A stretch of DNA of 14,250 nucleotides from UBA6814 sp040753075 (GTDB lineage: Bacteria; Desulfobacterota; Desulfovibrionia; Desulfovibrionales; Desulfovibrionaceae), in assembly GCA_040753075.1 (NCBI GenBank), contig JBFMHA010000083.1:1-14250 (forward strand), read 5' to 3'. Under the pieces are notes generated by a model that worked only from the letters and a program-made list of their open reading frames with translations, searched no databases and was not told the DNA's origin. Position numbers and translations under genes: made by a program. Below are positions 1 through 6,253 of the stretch, piece by piece (position 1 is the first letter of the stretch; each line of letters opens with the position of its first letter).

Positions 1-971
1 CCCAGCGCCAGGAGGCCAGGGCCGGCGAAGGCGAGTCCGGCCGGGGCGAGGAGAGCCGGCCCGAGGAGAGCGACGCCGAGCCGGACGAGGCGGCCCGGCC
101 CGGCCCGGACCTGGAGGCGGTGTTCCCGGCGGGCGCGCCCTTCCGGGTCAAGCCGGTGGGCCGGCTGCGCGACCGGGAGGTGCGCACCGGCTCGGGCCGG
201 CGCACCCGGGCGCGCACCGCGAGCCGCAGCGGACGCTACGTGAAGAGCCGCCAGGACCCGCGGCCCGACGATCTGGCCCTGGACGCCACCCTGCGCGCGG
301 CCGCGCCCTTCCAGCAGCGGCGGGAGAAGAACGGGGTGGCCGTGGCGGTGGAGGACGCGGACCTGCGGCGCAAGGTGCGGGAGAAGCGGGTGGGCGGCGT
401 GGTGGTGCTGGTGGTGGACGCCAGCGGCTCCATGGGCGCGCAGCAGCGCATGGTGGAGTGCAAGGCCGCGGCCCTGTCCCTGCTCCTGGACGCCTACCAG
501 AAGCGGGACAAGGTGGCCCTGGTGGCCTTCCGCAAGGACGGGGCCGAGGTGCTGCTCCCCCCCACCTCCAGCGTGGACCTGGCGCACAAGCTCCTGGAGG
601 AGCTGCCCACCGGCGGCAAGACGCCCCTGGCCCACGGCCTGGCCCAGGGCTGGCGACTCATCGACCTGGAGCTGCGCAAGAACCCGCGGGCCGCGCCGCT
701 CCTGGTGGTGGTGTCCGACGGCCGGGCCAACGTGCCCCTGGCCGGGGGCAAGCCCCTGGAGGAGGCCCGGCGCATGGCCGAGCACATCCGCGACGACGGC
801 CGGGCCCAGTGCGTGCTGGTGGACGTGGAGCGCCCCGGCCCCACCAGCTTCGGCCTGGCCCGCACCCTGGCCGAATCCCTGGCCGCCCGCTACTTCCGCA
901 TCGAGGACCTGAAGGCCGAGACCCTGGTCCAGGTCCTGTCCCAGGAGGGCCAGGGGCCGCTGCGTCCATAG
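1..971 (+). CDS. Mg/Co-chelatase-like subunit, C-terminal VWA portion (5' partial)
   Basis: The frame is open from the first bases of the window, so only the C-terminal part of a larger protein is seen. About 40 residues rich in Glu/Asp and Pro (to about base 120) match the acidic linker that joins the AAA+ and VWA halves in ChlD/BchD and cobaltochelatase subunits. A basic Arg/Gly/Ser stretch follows, then the family signature DLALDATLRAAAPFQQR, then a von Willebrand A domain with an intact MIDAS motif DASGS (417-431). Further ChlD-type blocks are the stretch containing PPTSS, TGGKTPLAHGL and SDGRANVPL. In the family this subunit works with an AAA+ partner and a large CobN/ChlH subunit to insert Mg2+ or Co2+ into a tetrapyrrole in the cytoplasm. 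Cobalt insertion for B12 is the likelier role because nothing else here suggests chlorophyll synthesis; this is inference. It is convergent with cbbR and ends with TAG at 969-971. Confidence 0.85.
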   Translation, partial: QRQEARAGEGESGRGEESRPEESDAEPDEAARPGPDLEAVFPAGAPFRVKPVGRLRDREVRTGSGRRTRARTASRSGRYVKSRQDPRPDDLALDATLRAAAPFQQRREKNGVAVAVEDADLRRKVREKRVGGVVVLVVDASGSMGAQQRMVECKAAALSLLLDAYQKRDKVALVAFRKDGAEVLLPPTSSVDLAHKLLEELPTGGKTPLAHGLAQGWRLIDLELRKNPRAAPLLVVVSDGRANVPLAGGKPLEEARRMAEHIRDDGRAQCVLVDVERPGPTSFGLARTLAESLAARYFRIEDLKAETLVQVLSQEGQGPLRP

Positions 972-1123
972 CCCGCTCCCGCCGGAGACGTGGAAACGGC
1001 CTGGGGTGAGCCAGGCATGGGGAGGCGCCTTTGTGAGGTCCAGGGTGACCCTTCCCCCCTGTGGTGAATCCCCGAGGGGCTGTCGCAGTCCTCAGGGAAG
1101 GTGAAGGGGCCTCCGGACCGTGC

Positions 1124-2059
1124 CTAGATGCGCGGGCCGGCCTCCTCCAGGAGATAGCGCCGGAAGGCCTTGGCCACCGGCGACAACTCCTTGCCCACCG
1201 GATAGACCAGGTGCCAGCGCCGCTGCACCGGGAAGCCCTCCACGTCCAGCACCGCCACCGGCGAGGCCTCGCCGGGCATGGCCAGGGCGTGCCTGGAGAG
1301 GATGGAGACCCCCAGCCCGCCGGCCACCGCCTGCTTGATGGCCTCGTTGCCGCCGAACTCCATGCGCACCAGCGGCGCAAGCCCCGCGGCCCGGAACAGG
1401 GCCTCCACGGTCTTGCGCGTGCCCGAGCCCTTCTCCCGCATGATCATGGGCTCCCGGGCGAAACGGGCGAAGGGGATGGCGCGCTCCCTGGCCAGGGGGT
1501 GGTCCCGCGCCGCCACCGGAACCTGGGGGTTCTCCAGGAAGGGCGTGGCCACCGCCGGCATGCCCTCGGGCGGGGTCCCGATGACGTAGAGGTCGTCCAG
1601 GTTCCGGGCGAAGCGGGCCATGACCTGCCCCCGGTTGACCACCAGCAGCTCCACCTCGACTCCCGGGTAGCGCCGGGAGAAATCCCCCAGCACCCTCGGC
1701 GCGAAATACTCCGCGGTGGTCACCACCGCCAGCCGCAGCCGCCCCTGCTTGAGCCCGGCCATGTCCGCCAGGGTCATATGCATCTCGGACAGGGCGGTGA
1801 ACACCGACGCGCAGCAGGCGTGCACCACCCGGCCCGCGGCGGTCAGGTGGAACCCCTTGCCCACGTGCTCCACCAGGGGATGGCCCACGGCCTCGGCCAG
1901 CTTCCTCACCTGCATGGACACCGTGGGCTGGGTCACGTGCAGGGCCTCCGCCGCCCGGGAGAAGCTCTCCAGCCGCACCACCGTGACGAAGATGTGGAGC
2001 TGGCGCAGGCTGGCGTTCCGCAGCAGACGCTCCACGTCGGGCATTTTCATAGACTGCAA
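1124..2059 (-). CDS. cbbR: LysR-family transcriptional regulator, CbbR-like
   Basis: This is a LysR-type regulator, 311 aa from the chosen start. The N-terminal winged HTH (about residues 18-77) contains LRQLHIF, SFSRAAEALHVTQPTVSMQV and HVGKGFHLTAAG, and a periplasmic-binding-protein-like effector domain follows (about 100-300). Divergent placement 127 bp from a RuBisCO gene is the classic arrangement for CbbR, which activates cbb operons in response to metabolites such as RuBP, PEP or NADPH; the actual effector cannot be read from sequence. Start choice: the frame is open to an ATG at 2092, but a strong AAGGAG (2066-2071) lies 6 nt before an in-frame TTG at 2057-2059. ATGs at 2050 and 2044 would be 15 and 21 nt from it. 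TTG is therefore preferred, with ATG 2050 as the alternative. The gene ends at TAG (1124-1126). Confidence 0.88.
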   Translation of the reverse strand: MQSMKMPDVERLLRNASLRQLHIFVTVVRLESFSRAAEALHVTQPTVSMQVRKLAEAVGHPLVEHVGKGFHLTAAGRVVHACCASVFTALSEMHMTLADMAGLKQGRLRLAVVTTAEYFAPRVLGDFSRRYPGVEVELLVVNRGQVMARFARNLDDLYVIGTPPEGMPAVATPFLENPQVPVAARDHPLARERAIPFARFAREPMIMREKGSGTRKTVEALFRAAGLAPLVRMEFGGNEAIKQAVAGGLGVSILSRHALAMPGEASPVAVLDVEGFPVQRRWHLVYPVGKELSPVAKAFRRYLLEEAGPRI

Positions 2060-2064
2060 TCTAT
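2049..2064. promoter_or_regulatory. Inverted repeat ATAGA-N6-TCTAT over the cbbR start
   Basis: This is a perfect 5-bp inverted repeat with a 6-bp centre. It overlaps the proposed TTG start of cbbR, which falls in the centre, and lies just downstream of its Shine-Dalgarno. It could be an autoregulatory operator or a weak mRNA hairpin presenting the start codon in its loop. Function is inferred only. Confidence 0.35.
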
Positions 2065-2070
2065 GCTCCT

Positions 2071-2095
2071 TGATTAAACAATTGATTATCATTCA
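2071..2095. promoter_or_regulatory. Candidate CbbR operator in the cbbR-cbbM divergent region
   Basis: This AT-rich island interrupts otherwise very GC-rich DNA. It contains two overlapping matches to the CbbR half-site consensus TNA-N7/8-TNA: TAA-N8-TTA at 2075-2088 and TGA-N7-TCA at 2083-2095, the second also satisfying the LysR T-N11-A rule. TTGATTA occurs twice, 12 bp apart (2070-2076 and 2082-2088), so the copies lie just over one helical turn apart. The site lies about 90-115 bp upstream of the cbbM start. AT-rich sequence makes short matches easy, so this remains a candidate. Confidence 0.5.
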
Positions 2096-2120
2096 TAGCC
2101 GGCTTGGTCTAGGTTGTCCA
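2092..2120 (-). promoter_or_regulatory. Putative sigma-70-type promoter for cbbR
   Basis: Read on the minus strand there is TGGACA (2115-2120), a 17-bp spacer, and TATGAA (2092-2097), close to the TTGACA/TATAAT consensus. It lies 32 bp upstream of the proposed TTG start and overlaps the candidate CbbR sites, which fits autorepression. I saw no comparably good -35/-10 pair facing cbbM. Confidence 0.4.
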
Positions 2121-2124
2121 TAAA

Positions 2125-2160
2125 CCGGCGGGGGGCGGCATGAGGCTGTCGCCCCGCCGG
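2125..2160 (+). promoter_or_regulatory. GC-rich hairpin in the cbbM leader
   Basis: CCGGCGGGG (2125-2133) and CCCCGCCGG (2152-2160) form a perfect 9-bp all-G/C inverted repeat around an 18-nt loop. It ends 14 nt before the cbbM Shine-Dalgarno GGGAGG (2175-2180). There is no T-run, so it is more likely an mRNA-stabilising or translation-affecting leader structure than a terminator; that is inference. Confidence 0.5.
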
Positions 2161-2186
2161 AACACGGGCAACCAGGGAGGCACGCC

Positions 2187-3581
2187 ATGGCGCTCTTCGA
2201 CCAGACCAAGCGTTACGTGGACTTCACCTTGCAGGAAAAGGACCTCATCGCCGGGGACAGGCACGTGCTGTGCGCATACGTGTTCCAGCCCAAGGCCGGG
2301 TACGACAAGGTGGCCGTGGCCGCGCACTTCGCGGCCGAGTCCTCCACCGGCACCAACGTGGAGGTGAGCACCACCGACGACTTCACCCGCAGCGTGGACG
2401 CCATTGTCTACGCGCTGGAGCCGCGGGAGGACGGCGACCTCCTCATGAAGATCGCCTATCCGGTGGAGCTGTTCGACCGCAACATCCGCGACGGCAGGGC
2501 CATGCTGGCCTCGTTCCTGACCCTGACCATCGGCAACAACCAGGGCATGGGCGACGTGGCCTACGCCAAGATGCACGACTTCTACGCGCCCCGGTCGTAC
2601 CTGCAGCTCTTCGACGGCCCGGCGGTGAACATCATGAACTTCTGGCGGGTGCTGGGCCGGCCCCTGACCAACGGCGGCATGATCGTGGGCACCATCGTCA
2701 AGCCCAAGCTCGGCCTGCGGCCCGAGCCCTTCGCCAAGGCCTGCTGCGAGTTCTGGATGGGCGGGGACTTCGTGAAGAACGACGAGCCCCAGGGCAACCA
2801 GGTCTTCGCCCCCCTGCGCGACACGATCCGGGCCGTGGCCGACGCCATGCGCCGGGCCCAGGACGCCACCGGCGAGGCCAAGATCTTCTCGGCCAACATC
2901 ACCGCCGACGACCCGGCGGAGATGATCGCCCGGGGCGAGTTCATCCTGGAGACCTTCGCAGAGAACGCGGCGCACGTGGCCTTCCTGGTCGACGGCTACG
3001 TGGCCGGTCCCACGGCCCTGACCTGCGCCCGCCGCAACTTCCCCAACCAGTTCATCCACTACCACCGGGCCGGACACGGCGCGGTGACTTCGCCCCAGTC
3101 CAAGCGCGGCTACACCGCCTTCGTGCTGGCCAAGATGGCCCGGCTGCAGGGGGCCTCGGGCATCCATACCGGCACCATGGGCTTCGGCAAGATGGAGGGC
3201 GACCCCGCGGACCGGGCCATCGCCTACATGATCGAACGCGACGAGGCGGACGGCCCGCACTACAGCCAGAGCTGGTACAGCATGAAAGCCACCACGCCCA
3301 TGATCTCCGGCGGCATGAACGCCCTGCGCCTGCCCGGCTTCTTCGCCAACCTGGGGCACGCCAACTTCTGCCAGACCTCGGGGGGCGGGGCATACGGGCA
3401 CCTGGACGGCCCCACCGCGGGCGCCCGCTCCCTGCGCCAGGCGCACGAAGCATGGCGGGCGGGCGTGGGCCTTGTGGAGTACGCCAGGGAGCACCGCGAG
3501 CTGGCCCGGGCCTTCGCATCCTTCCCGGCCGACGCCGACGCCCTGTACCCGGGGTGGCGGGACGCGCTGGGAGCGGACTAG
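2187..3581 (+). CDS. cbbM: Ribulose-1,5-bisphosphate carboxylase/oxygenase, form II
   Basis: Form II RuBisCO large subunit, 464 aa, collinear with the Rhodospirillum rubrum enzyme (466 aa) with an offset of about 6 residues. It carboxylates ribulose-1,5-bisphosphate to two 3-phosphoglycerates in the cytoplasm, usually as an L2 dimer or higher oligomer without small subunits; no cbbS is present. Visible active-site features are GTIVKPKLGLRP with K172 and K174; GGDFVKNDEPQGNQ with the carbamylated K197 and Mg ligands D199/E200; HYHRAGHGA; GIHTGTMGFGKMEG with loop-6 K335; and the phosphate-binding SGGMNALRLPGFF. All expected catalytic residues look intact. The ATG follows GGGAGG with a 6-nt gap. 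It is first gene of a cbbM-cbbY-flavoprotein operon and is divergent from cbbR, its likely activator. Form II enzymes generally suit high-CO2, low-O2 habitats. Confidence 0.98.
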   Translation: MALFDQTKRYVDFTLQEKDLIAGDRHVLCAYVFQPKAGYDKVAVAAHFAAESSTGTNVEVSTTDDFTRSVDAIVYALEPREDGDLLMKIAYPVELFDRNIRDGRAMLASFLTLTIGNNQGMGDVAYAKMHDFYAPRSYLQLFDGPAVNIMNFWRVLGRPLTNGGMIVGTIVKPKLGLRPEPFAKACCEFWMGGDFVKNDEPQGNQVFAPLRDTIRAVADAMRRAQDATGEAKIFSANITADDPAEMIARGEFILETFAENAAHVAFLVDGYVAGPTALTCARRNFPNQFIHYHRAGHGAVTSPQSKRGYTAFVLAKMARLQGASGIHTGTMGFGKMEGDPADRAIAYMIERDEADGPHYSQSWYSMKATTPMISGGMNALRLPGFFANLGHANFCQTSGGGAYGHLDGPTAGARSLRQAHEAWRAGVGLVEYAREHRELARAFASFPADADALYPGWRDALGAD

Positions 3582-3583
3582 AC

Positions 3584-4408
3584 ATGGGCCGCCGGAACGC
3601 CTCCTCCTCCGGGCTCAAGGCCCTGGTCTGGGACCTGGACGGCACCCTGGCCGAGACCGAGGAGTTGCACCGGCAGGCCTTCAACCAGGCCTTTGCCGAG
3701 GCCGGGCTCGACTGGACCTGGGACCGGGACCTCTACGCCCGGCTGCTGGCCGTGGCCGGGGGCAAGGAGCGCATCCGCCGCTTCGCCCTCGGCCGCGTCC
3801 CGGGCCGGGTCCGGAGCCTGGAGGGCATGGTGCGCGACCTGCACGAGCGCAAGAACAAGGCCTATGCAGCCCTGCTGGCCGCAGGCGGGCTCGCCCTGCG
3901 GCCAGGGGTGGCCAGGCTGCTCGACCAGGCCGGACGCGCAGGACTGGCCCTGGCCATCGCCACCACCACCAGCCCGGCCAACGTGCGGGCGCTCCTGGAC
4001 CACGCGCCCGGGGCCGCGGCCCCGGACTGGTCCGCGGTGGTGGCCGGGGACGAGGCTCCCCGCAAGAAGCCCGCGCCCGACGCCTACCTCCTGGTCCTGG
4101 ACCGGCTGGGCCTCGCCCCCGGCCAGTGCCTGGCCGTGGAGGACTCGGCCAACGGCGTGCGCGCGGCGAAGGCCGCGGGCATCCCGGTGCTGGCCACCCC
4201 GGGCGCCTACACCGCGCACGATGATTTCTCCGGCGCCCTGGCCGTGCTCGACGGCCTGGGCGAACCGGAGCGCCCCTGCCTCGCCCTGTGCGGTCCGCCT
4301 CCCCCGGCCGGGGTGGCGGACCTGGCCTGGCTGCGCATCCTGCACGCCCGGGCGACAGCCGTCAGGGAATGCGAGAGCCGCCTTGCCGCCCCGGCGGGGT
4401 CCCGGTAA
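3584..4408 (+). CDS. cbbY: HAD phosphatase CbbY (predicted xylulose-1,5-bisphosphatase)
   Basis: HAD-superfamily phosphatase, 274 aa. Motif I is WDLDGTLAETEELHRQAFN, with nucleophile D17 and acid/base D19, and the ETEELHR extension is characteristic of CbbY rather than general phosphoglycolate phosphatases. Next come GGKERIRRFALG in the cap, motif II ATTTSPANV, motif III Lys in RKKPAPDAY and motif IV VEDSANGVRAAKAAG. Characterised CbbY enzymes dephosphorylate xylulose-1,5-bisphosphate, a RuBisCO misfire product that inhibits the enzyme, to xylulose-5-phosphate. The gene starts only 2 nt after the cbbM stop, which implies translational coupling and supports the RuBisCO-repair role. A C-terminal tail of about 45 residues after YTAHDDFSGA looks longer than in the Rhodobacter protein. 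Confidence 0.93.
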   Translation: MGRRNASSSGLKALVWDLDGTLAETEELHRQAFNQAFAEAGLDWTWDRDLYARLLAVAGGKERIRRFALGRVPGRVRSLEGMVRDLHERKNKAYAALLAAGGLALRPGVARLLDQAGRAGLALAIATTTSPANVRALLDHAPGAAAPDWSAVVAGDEAPRKKPAPDAYLLVLDRLGLAPGQCLAVEDSANGVRAAKAAGIPVLATPGAYTAHDDFSGALAVLDGLGEPERPCLALCGPPPPAGVADLAWLRILHARATAVRECESRLAAPAGSR

Positions 4409-4415
4409 GGTAAGG

Positions 4416-5639
4416 ATGATGGACGCCGACTACGACCTCATCGTAGCCGGGGCCGGCCCCGCCGGGTCGGCCCTGGCCCGGTTCGCGGGCCGCGCCGGCC
4501 TATCGGTCCTGCTCCTGGACCAGGCCCGCTTCCCCCGGGAGAAGCCCTGCGGCGACACCATCTCCTCGGCCTCCCTGGCCCTGCTCGACGAGTTGGGCGT
4601 GCTGCCCGAGCTTTTGCGCGTCCCCCATGTGCCGGTGTCCCGCATCTCCTACTTCGCCCCGGACGGCGAGTCGGTCACCGTGCCCCTGCCCCGGGTGGAG
4701 CGCGCCGCACCCACCGCCAGCCTGGTCTGCCGCCGGGTGCTCCTGGACGACGTGCTCCTGACCGCCGCCCGGGAGGTGGCGGAGGTGCGCGACTGGACCC
4801 GCGTCACCCATGTGCTCGTCGAGGACGGCCGGGCCTGCGGGGTGCGGGTGGACGCGGGCGGCGGCCGGGAGCGGACCATCACCTGCCGTCTCCTGGCCGG
4901 GGCCGACGGCGCCCGCTCCCGGGTGGCGCGGGACATGGGCGCGCCCCGCACCCCCCGCATCCGCACCCTGGCCGCCCGCGCTTATTACCGCTCGGTGCTC
5001 GGCATGCAGGGCTGCCTGGAGGTCCATTTCCTGCACGAAACCCTGCCGGGGTTCCTCTGGATTTCGCCCACCGAGAGCGGGCTCACCAACGTGGGCCTTG
5101 CCGCGCCCTTGGACGACGCGATCCGCAACCGCCTGAAGCCGCGCCGCGCCCTGGCCGCGGCCCTGGCCTCGGACCGGCTGCGCGAGCGCTTCGAGTTCGC
5201 CGAGGCCGCCGGGCCGGCCGAGGTCTCCCTGCTGCCCGTGGGCAGCCCCCTGCGCGAGATCCACGGCCCGGGCTGGCTGCTGGTGGGCGACGCCGCGGGC
5301 CTGGTCAACCCGTGCAGCGCCGAGGGCGTGGCCAACGCCCTGCTCTCGGCCAAGGTGGCGGCGGAGGTGGCGGCGCGGGCCTGCGCCGCCGGGGACTTCT
5401 CGGCCGACGCCCTGGGGGCCTACCCCTACCGCCTCTGGAAGGAGCTGGCCCCGGGCCTGCGCATGGCCGGCCGCCTGCTCGCCCTGCGCACTCCCAAGGC
5501 CATCGGCAGCCTGGTGCGCTCCGCCGCCCGCCGCCCCCACAACGCCGCCTGGATCTCCGGCATCCTCCTGGGCTCGGCCCTGCCCACCGAAGAGACCGAG
5601 CAGCTCCTCTCCTACCTCGACTTCTTCAGCCGCGGCTGA
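4416..5639 (+). CDS. Geranylgeranyl-reductase-family FAD oxidoreductase
   Basis: 407-aa flavoprotein. The N terminus has the dinucleotide-binding fingerprint YDLIVAGAGPAGSALARFAG, then the family PREKPCGDTIS block, whose PCG motif lies near the flavin in geranylgeranyl reductases. A second FAD site is GWLLVGDAAGLVNPCSAEG (D292). Relatives include ChlP/BchP, archaeal geranylgeranyl reductases and the mycobacterial menaquinone reductase MenJ; all saturate isoprenoid double bonds. The substrate here is unknown; partial saturation of a menaquinone side chain is one reasonable guess for an anaerobe. The ATG (4416, followed by a second ATG) lies 7 nt after the cbbY stop and overlaps an AAGGTAAGGA Shine-Dalgarno region, so it appears co-transcribed with cbbM. 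Its presence in a RuBisCO operon is unexplained. Weaker alternative: another FixC-like flavoprotein dehydrogenase. Confidence 0.85.
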   Translation: MMDADYDLIVAGAGPAGSALARFAGRAGLSVLLLDQARFPREKPCGDTISSASLALLDELGVLPELLRVPHVPVSRISYFAPDGESVTVPLPRVERAAPTASLVCRRVLLDDVLLTAAREVAEVRDWTRVTHVLVEDGRACGVRVDAGGGRERTITCRLLAGADGARSRVARDMGAPRTPRIRTLAARAYYRSVLGMQGCLEVHFLHETLPGFLWISPTESGLTNVGLAAPLDDAIRNRLKPRRALAAALASDRLRERFEFAEAAGPAEVSLLPVGSPLREIHGPGWLLVGDAAGLVNPCSAEGVANALLSAKVAAEVAARACAAGDFSADALGAYPYRLWKELAPGLRMAGRLLALRTPKAIGSLVRSAARRPHNAAWISGILLGSALPTEETEQLLSYLDFFSRG

Positions 5640-5660
5640 CGCCTTCCGCCCCCCTTTCCC

Positions 5661-5741
5661 GCCTTCCGCGCCGGAGGCCATCCGGCCCCAACTCGCTTCT
5701 CCCGGCCGGCGCGGAGAAAAAACCATCCGGGTTTTCATCCC
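5661..5741. repeat. Palindromic intergenic repeat, copy 1
   Basis: Copy 1 of an 81-bp unit. The left arm begins GCCTTCCGCGCCGG (5661) and the right arm ends CCGGCGCGG (5714), so CCGCGCCGG pairs perfectly with CCGGCGCGG across about 30 bp. A small A/T hairpin AAAACC-ATCCG-GGTTTT (5719-5735) follows. Matching positions recur 109 bp downstream. The layout resembles REP/BIME-type extragenic palindromes; the family is not identified. Confidence 0.7.
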
Positions 5742-5769
5742 ACCAGGCAGGTCAACGGCCTCTGGCATG

Positions 5770-5853
5770 GCCTTCCGCGCCGGTGGCCATCCGCCTCTCG
5801 CCCAGCCATCCCGGCCGGCGCGGTGAAAACAGCAGCGCTGTTTTCTTCATCCC
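5770..5853. repeat. Palindromic intergenic repeat, copy 2
   Basis: The first 24 bp (5770-5793) differ from copy 1 by one base (T for A). The right arm CCCGGCCGGCGCGG (5810-5823) is identical, while the 17-bp loop is different sequence of identical length. The downstream A/T hairpin is replaced by a perfect 9-bp one. Conservation of arms and spacing with divergent loops points to selection on, or mobility of, the folded form. Confidence 0.7.
5825..5847 (+). terminator. Rho-independent terminator-like hairpin, end of the cbbM operon
   Basis: GAAAACAGC-AGC-GCTGTTTTC is a perfect 9-bp stem with a 3-nt loop, followed by TT. The A-run on the left and T-run on the right make it look bidirectional. 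It is the best terminator candidate downstream of the flavoprotein gene, about 190 bp after its stop, and sits inside repeat copy 2. Confidence 0.55.
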
Positions 5854-5966
5854 CTGCGTGTACGACGTCCGGCAATGACACCTTCCCTGCGAGCGACATA
5901 TCCGGCGACGGCGCACCCCCGTGCCACCGGCGGCCCACCCGGGCGGCCCGGCTGGCGGTCGGGCCA

Positions 5967-5989
5967 CGGCTGGCACAGCCGGGTCTTTT
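5967..5989 (+). terminator. Second terminator-like hairpin before the tkt operon
   Basis: CGGCTG-GCA-CAGCCG (5967-5981) forms a 6-bp stem with a 3-nt loop, followed by GGTCTTTT. The T-tract is interrupted, so termination strength is uncertain. Confidence 0.4.
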
Positions 5990-6029
5990 CCCCTGCCGCC
6001 AACCGGCCGCGCAACATCCTGCAATGCCG

Positions 6030-6042
6030 TGATTAATTGACC
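6030..6042. promoter_or_regulatory. AT-rich patch upstream of the tkt operon
   Basis: TGATTAATTGACC is one of very few AT-rich patches in this region. It shares TGATTAA and ATTGA with the cbbM upstream island at 2071-2086, and contains TTGACC (6037-6042), a fair -35 hexamer. No good -10 follows at 16-18 bp. It may mark a second regulated promoter for the 43-codon gene and tkt-fba-rpe. Confidence 0.3.
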
Positions 6043-6063
6043 AAGCCCCGTCCTGCGGGCGCA

Positions 6064-6079
6064 TGGCACGCTTCCTGAT
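6064..6079 (+). promoter_or_regulatory. Degenerate sigma-54-like -24/-12 sequence
   Basis: TGGCACG (6064-6070) is a perfect -24 element, but after the 4-bp spacer the -12 element reads CTGAT instead of TTGCW, losing the conserved C. It lies 28 bp before the 43-codon ORF. The window encodes a sigma-54 activator, so the site is noted, but the -12 defect makes it doubtful. Confidence 0.25.
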
Positions 6080-6107
6080 TCTTCCGGGGCACACCCGGAG
6101 GACCGCC

Positions 6108-6239
6108 ATGAAGGACCGCCTGCGCCACCTGTTCAACCCCCTGCACGTGTACTGCCGCCTGGTGGACTGCGGCCTGGACCGGCAACGCGCCCGCCGGGTG
6201 TGCGGCCTCTATGCCCACCTCTACCGCATCGTGCTCTAG
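6108..6239 (+). CDS. Small uncharacterised protein, 43 aa
   Basis: A short frame from ATG 6108 to TAG 6237-6239 with a strong Shine-Dalgarno GGAGGA (6097-6102) 5 nt upstream; tkt starts 14 nt after its stop. The product is basic and Arg/Leu/His/Cys-rich, beginning MKDRLRHLFNPLHVYCRLVD and ending YAHLYRIVL, with three cysteines and alternating hydrophobic and basic residues suggesting an amphipathic helix. There is no signal peptide or recognised domain. Good ribosome binding, codon usage like its neighbours and first position in the tkt operon favour a real gene. I do not recognise it; a small regulator, assembly factor or leader peptide are all possible. Confidence 0.65.
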   Translation: MKDRLRHLFNPLHVYCRLVDCGLDRQRARRVCGLYAHLYRIVL

Positions 6240-6253
6240 CCGAGGGAGGACTT

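Larger units (their letters stand above)
5640..6107. other. Spacer between the cbbM operon and the tkt operon
   Basis: 468 bp without a convincing protein gene. It holds two copies of a palindromic repeat at a 109-bp period, an A-tract/T-tract terminator hairpin at the end of the second copy, a further hairpin with TCTTTT, a short AT-rich patch near 6030, and a near-consensus -24 element at 6064. The reading frames crossing it lack ribosome-binding sites and family resemblance. Confidence 0.7.

Noticed and set aside
1..971. VWA protein as CbbO, the RuBisCO activase adaptor
   Set aside because: CbbO-CbbQ often accompany form II RuBisCO, but the acidic linker, the DLALDATLRAAAPFQQR block and the PPTSS/TGGKTPLAHGL blocks are those of ChlD/cobaltochelatase subunits, and no cbbQ is present.
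972..1123. Terminator between the chelatase gene and cbbR
   Set aside because: Only short palindromes (AGGCGCCT and CCCC-GA-GGGG) are present, with no convincing stem plus T-run in either direction.
2060..2092. ATG at 2092 as the cbbR start
   Set aside because: It has no Shine-Dalgarno, and the strong AAGGAG at 2066-2071 would be inside the coding sequence; TTG at 2059 fits better.
2270..4408. 712-codon open frame across cbbM and cbbY
   Set aside because: Only the part after 3584 is a gene (cbbY). The upstream part is an out-of-frame shadow of cbbM with Arg/Gly/His-rich low-complexity translation.
1..5639. A phototrophy locus (BchD-like plus BchP-like proteins)
   Set aside because: Both families are common in non-phototrophs, and no other bch, crt or puf genes are visible.
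5875..6033. Short frame beginning at ATG 5875
   Set aside because: No ribosome-binding site, Pro/Arg/Gly-rich translation, and it runs through terminator-like hairpins.
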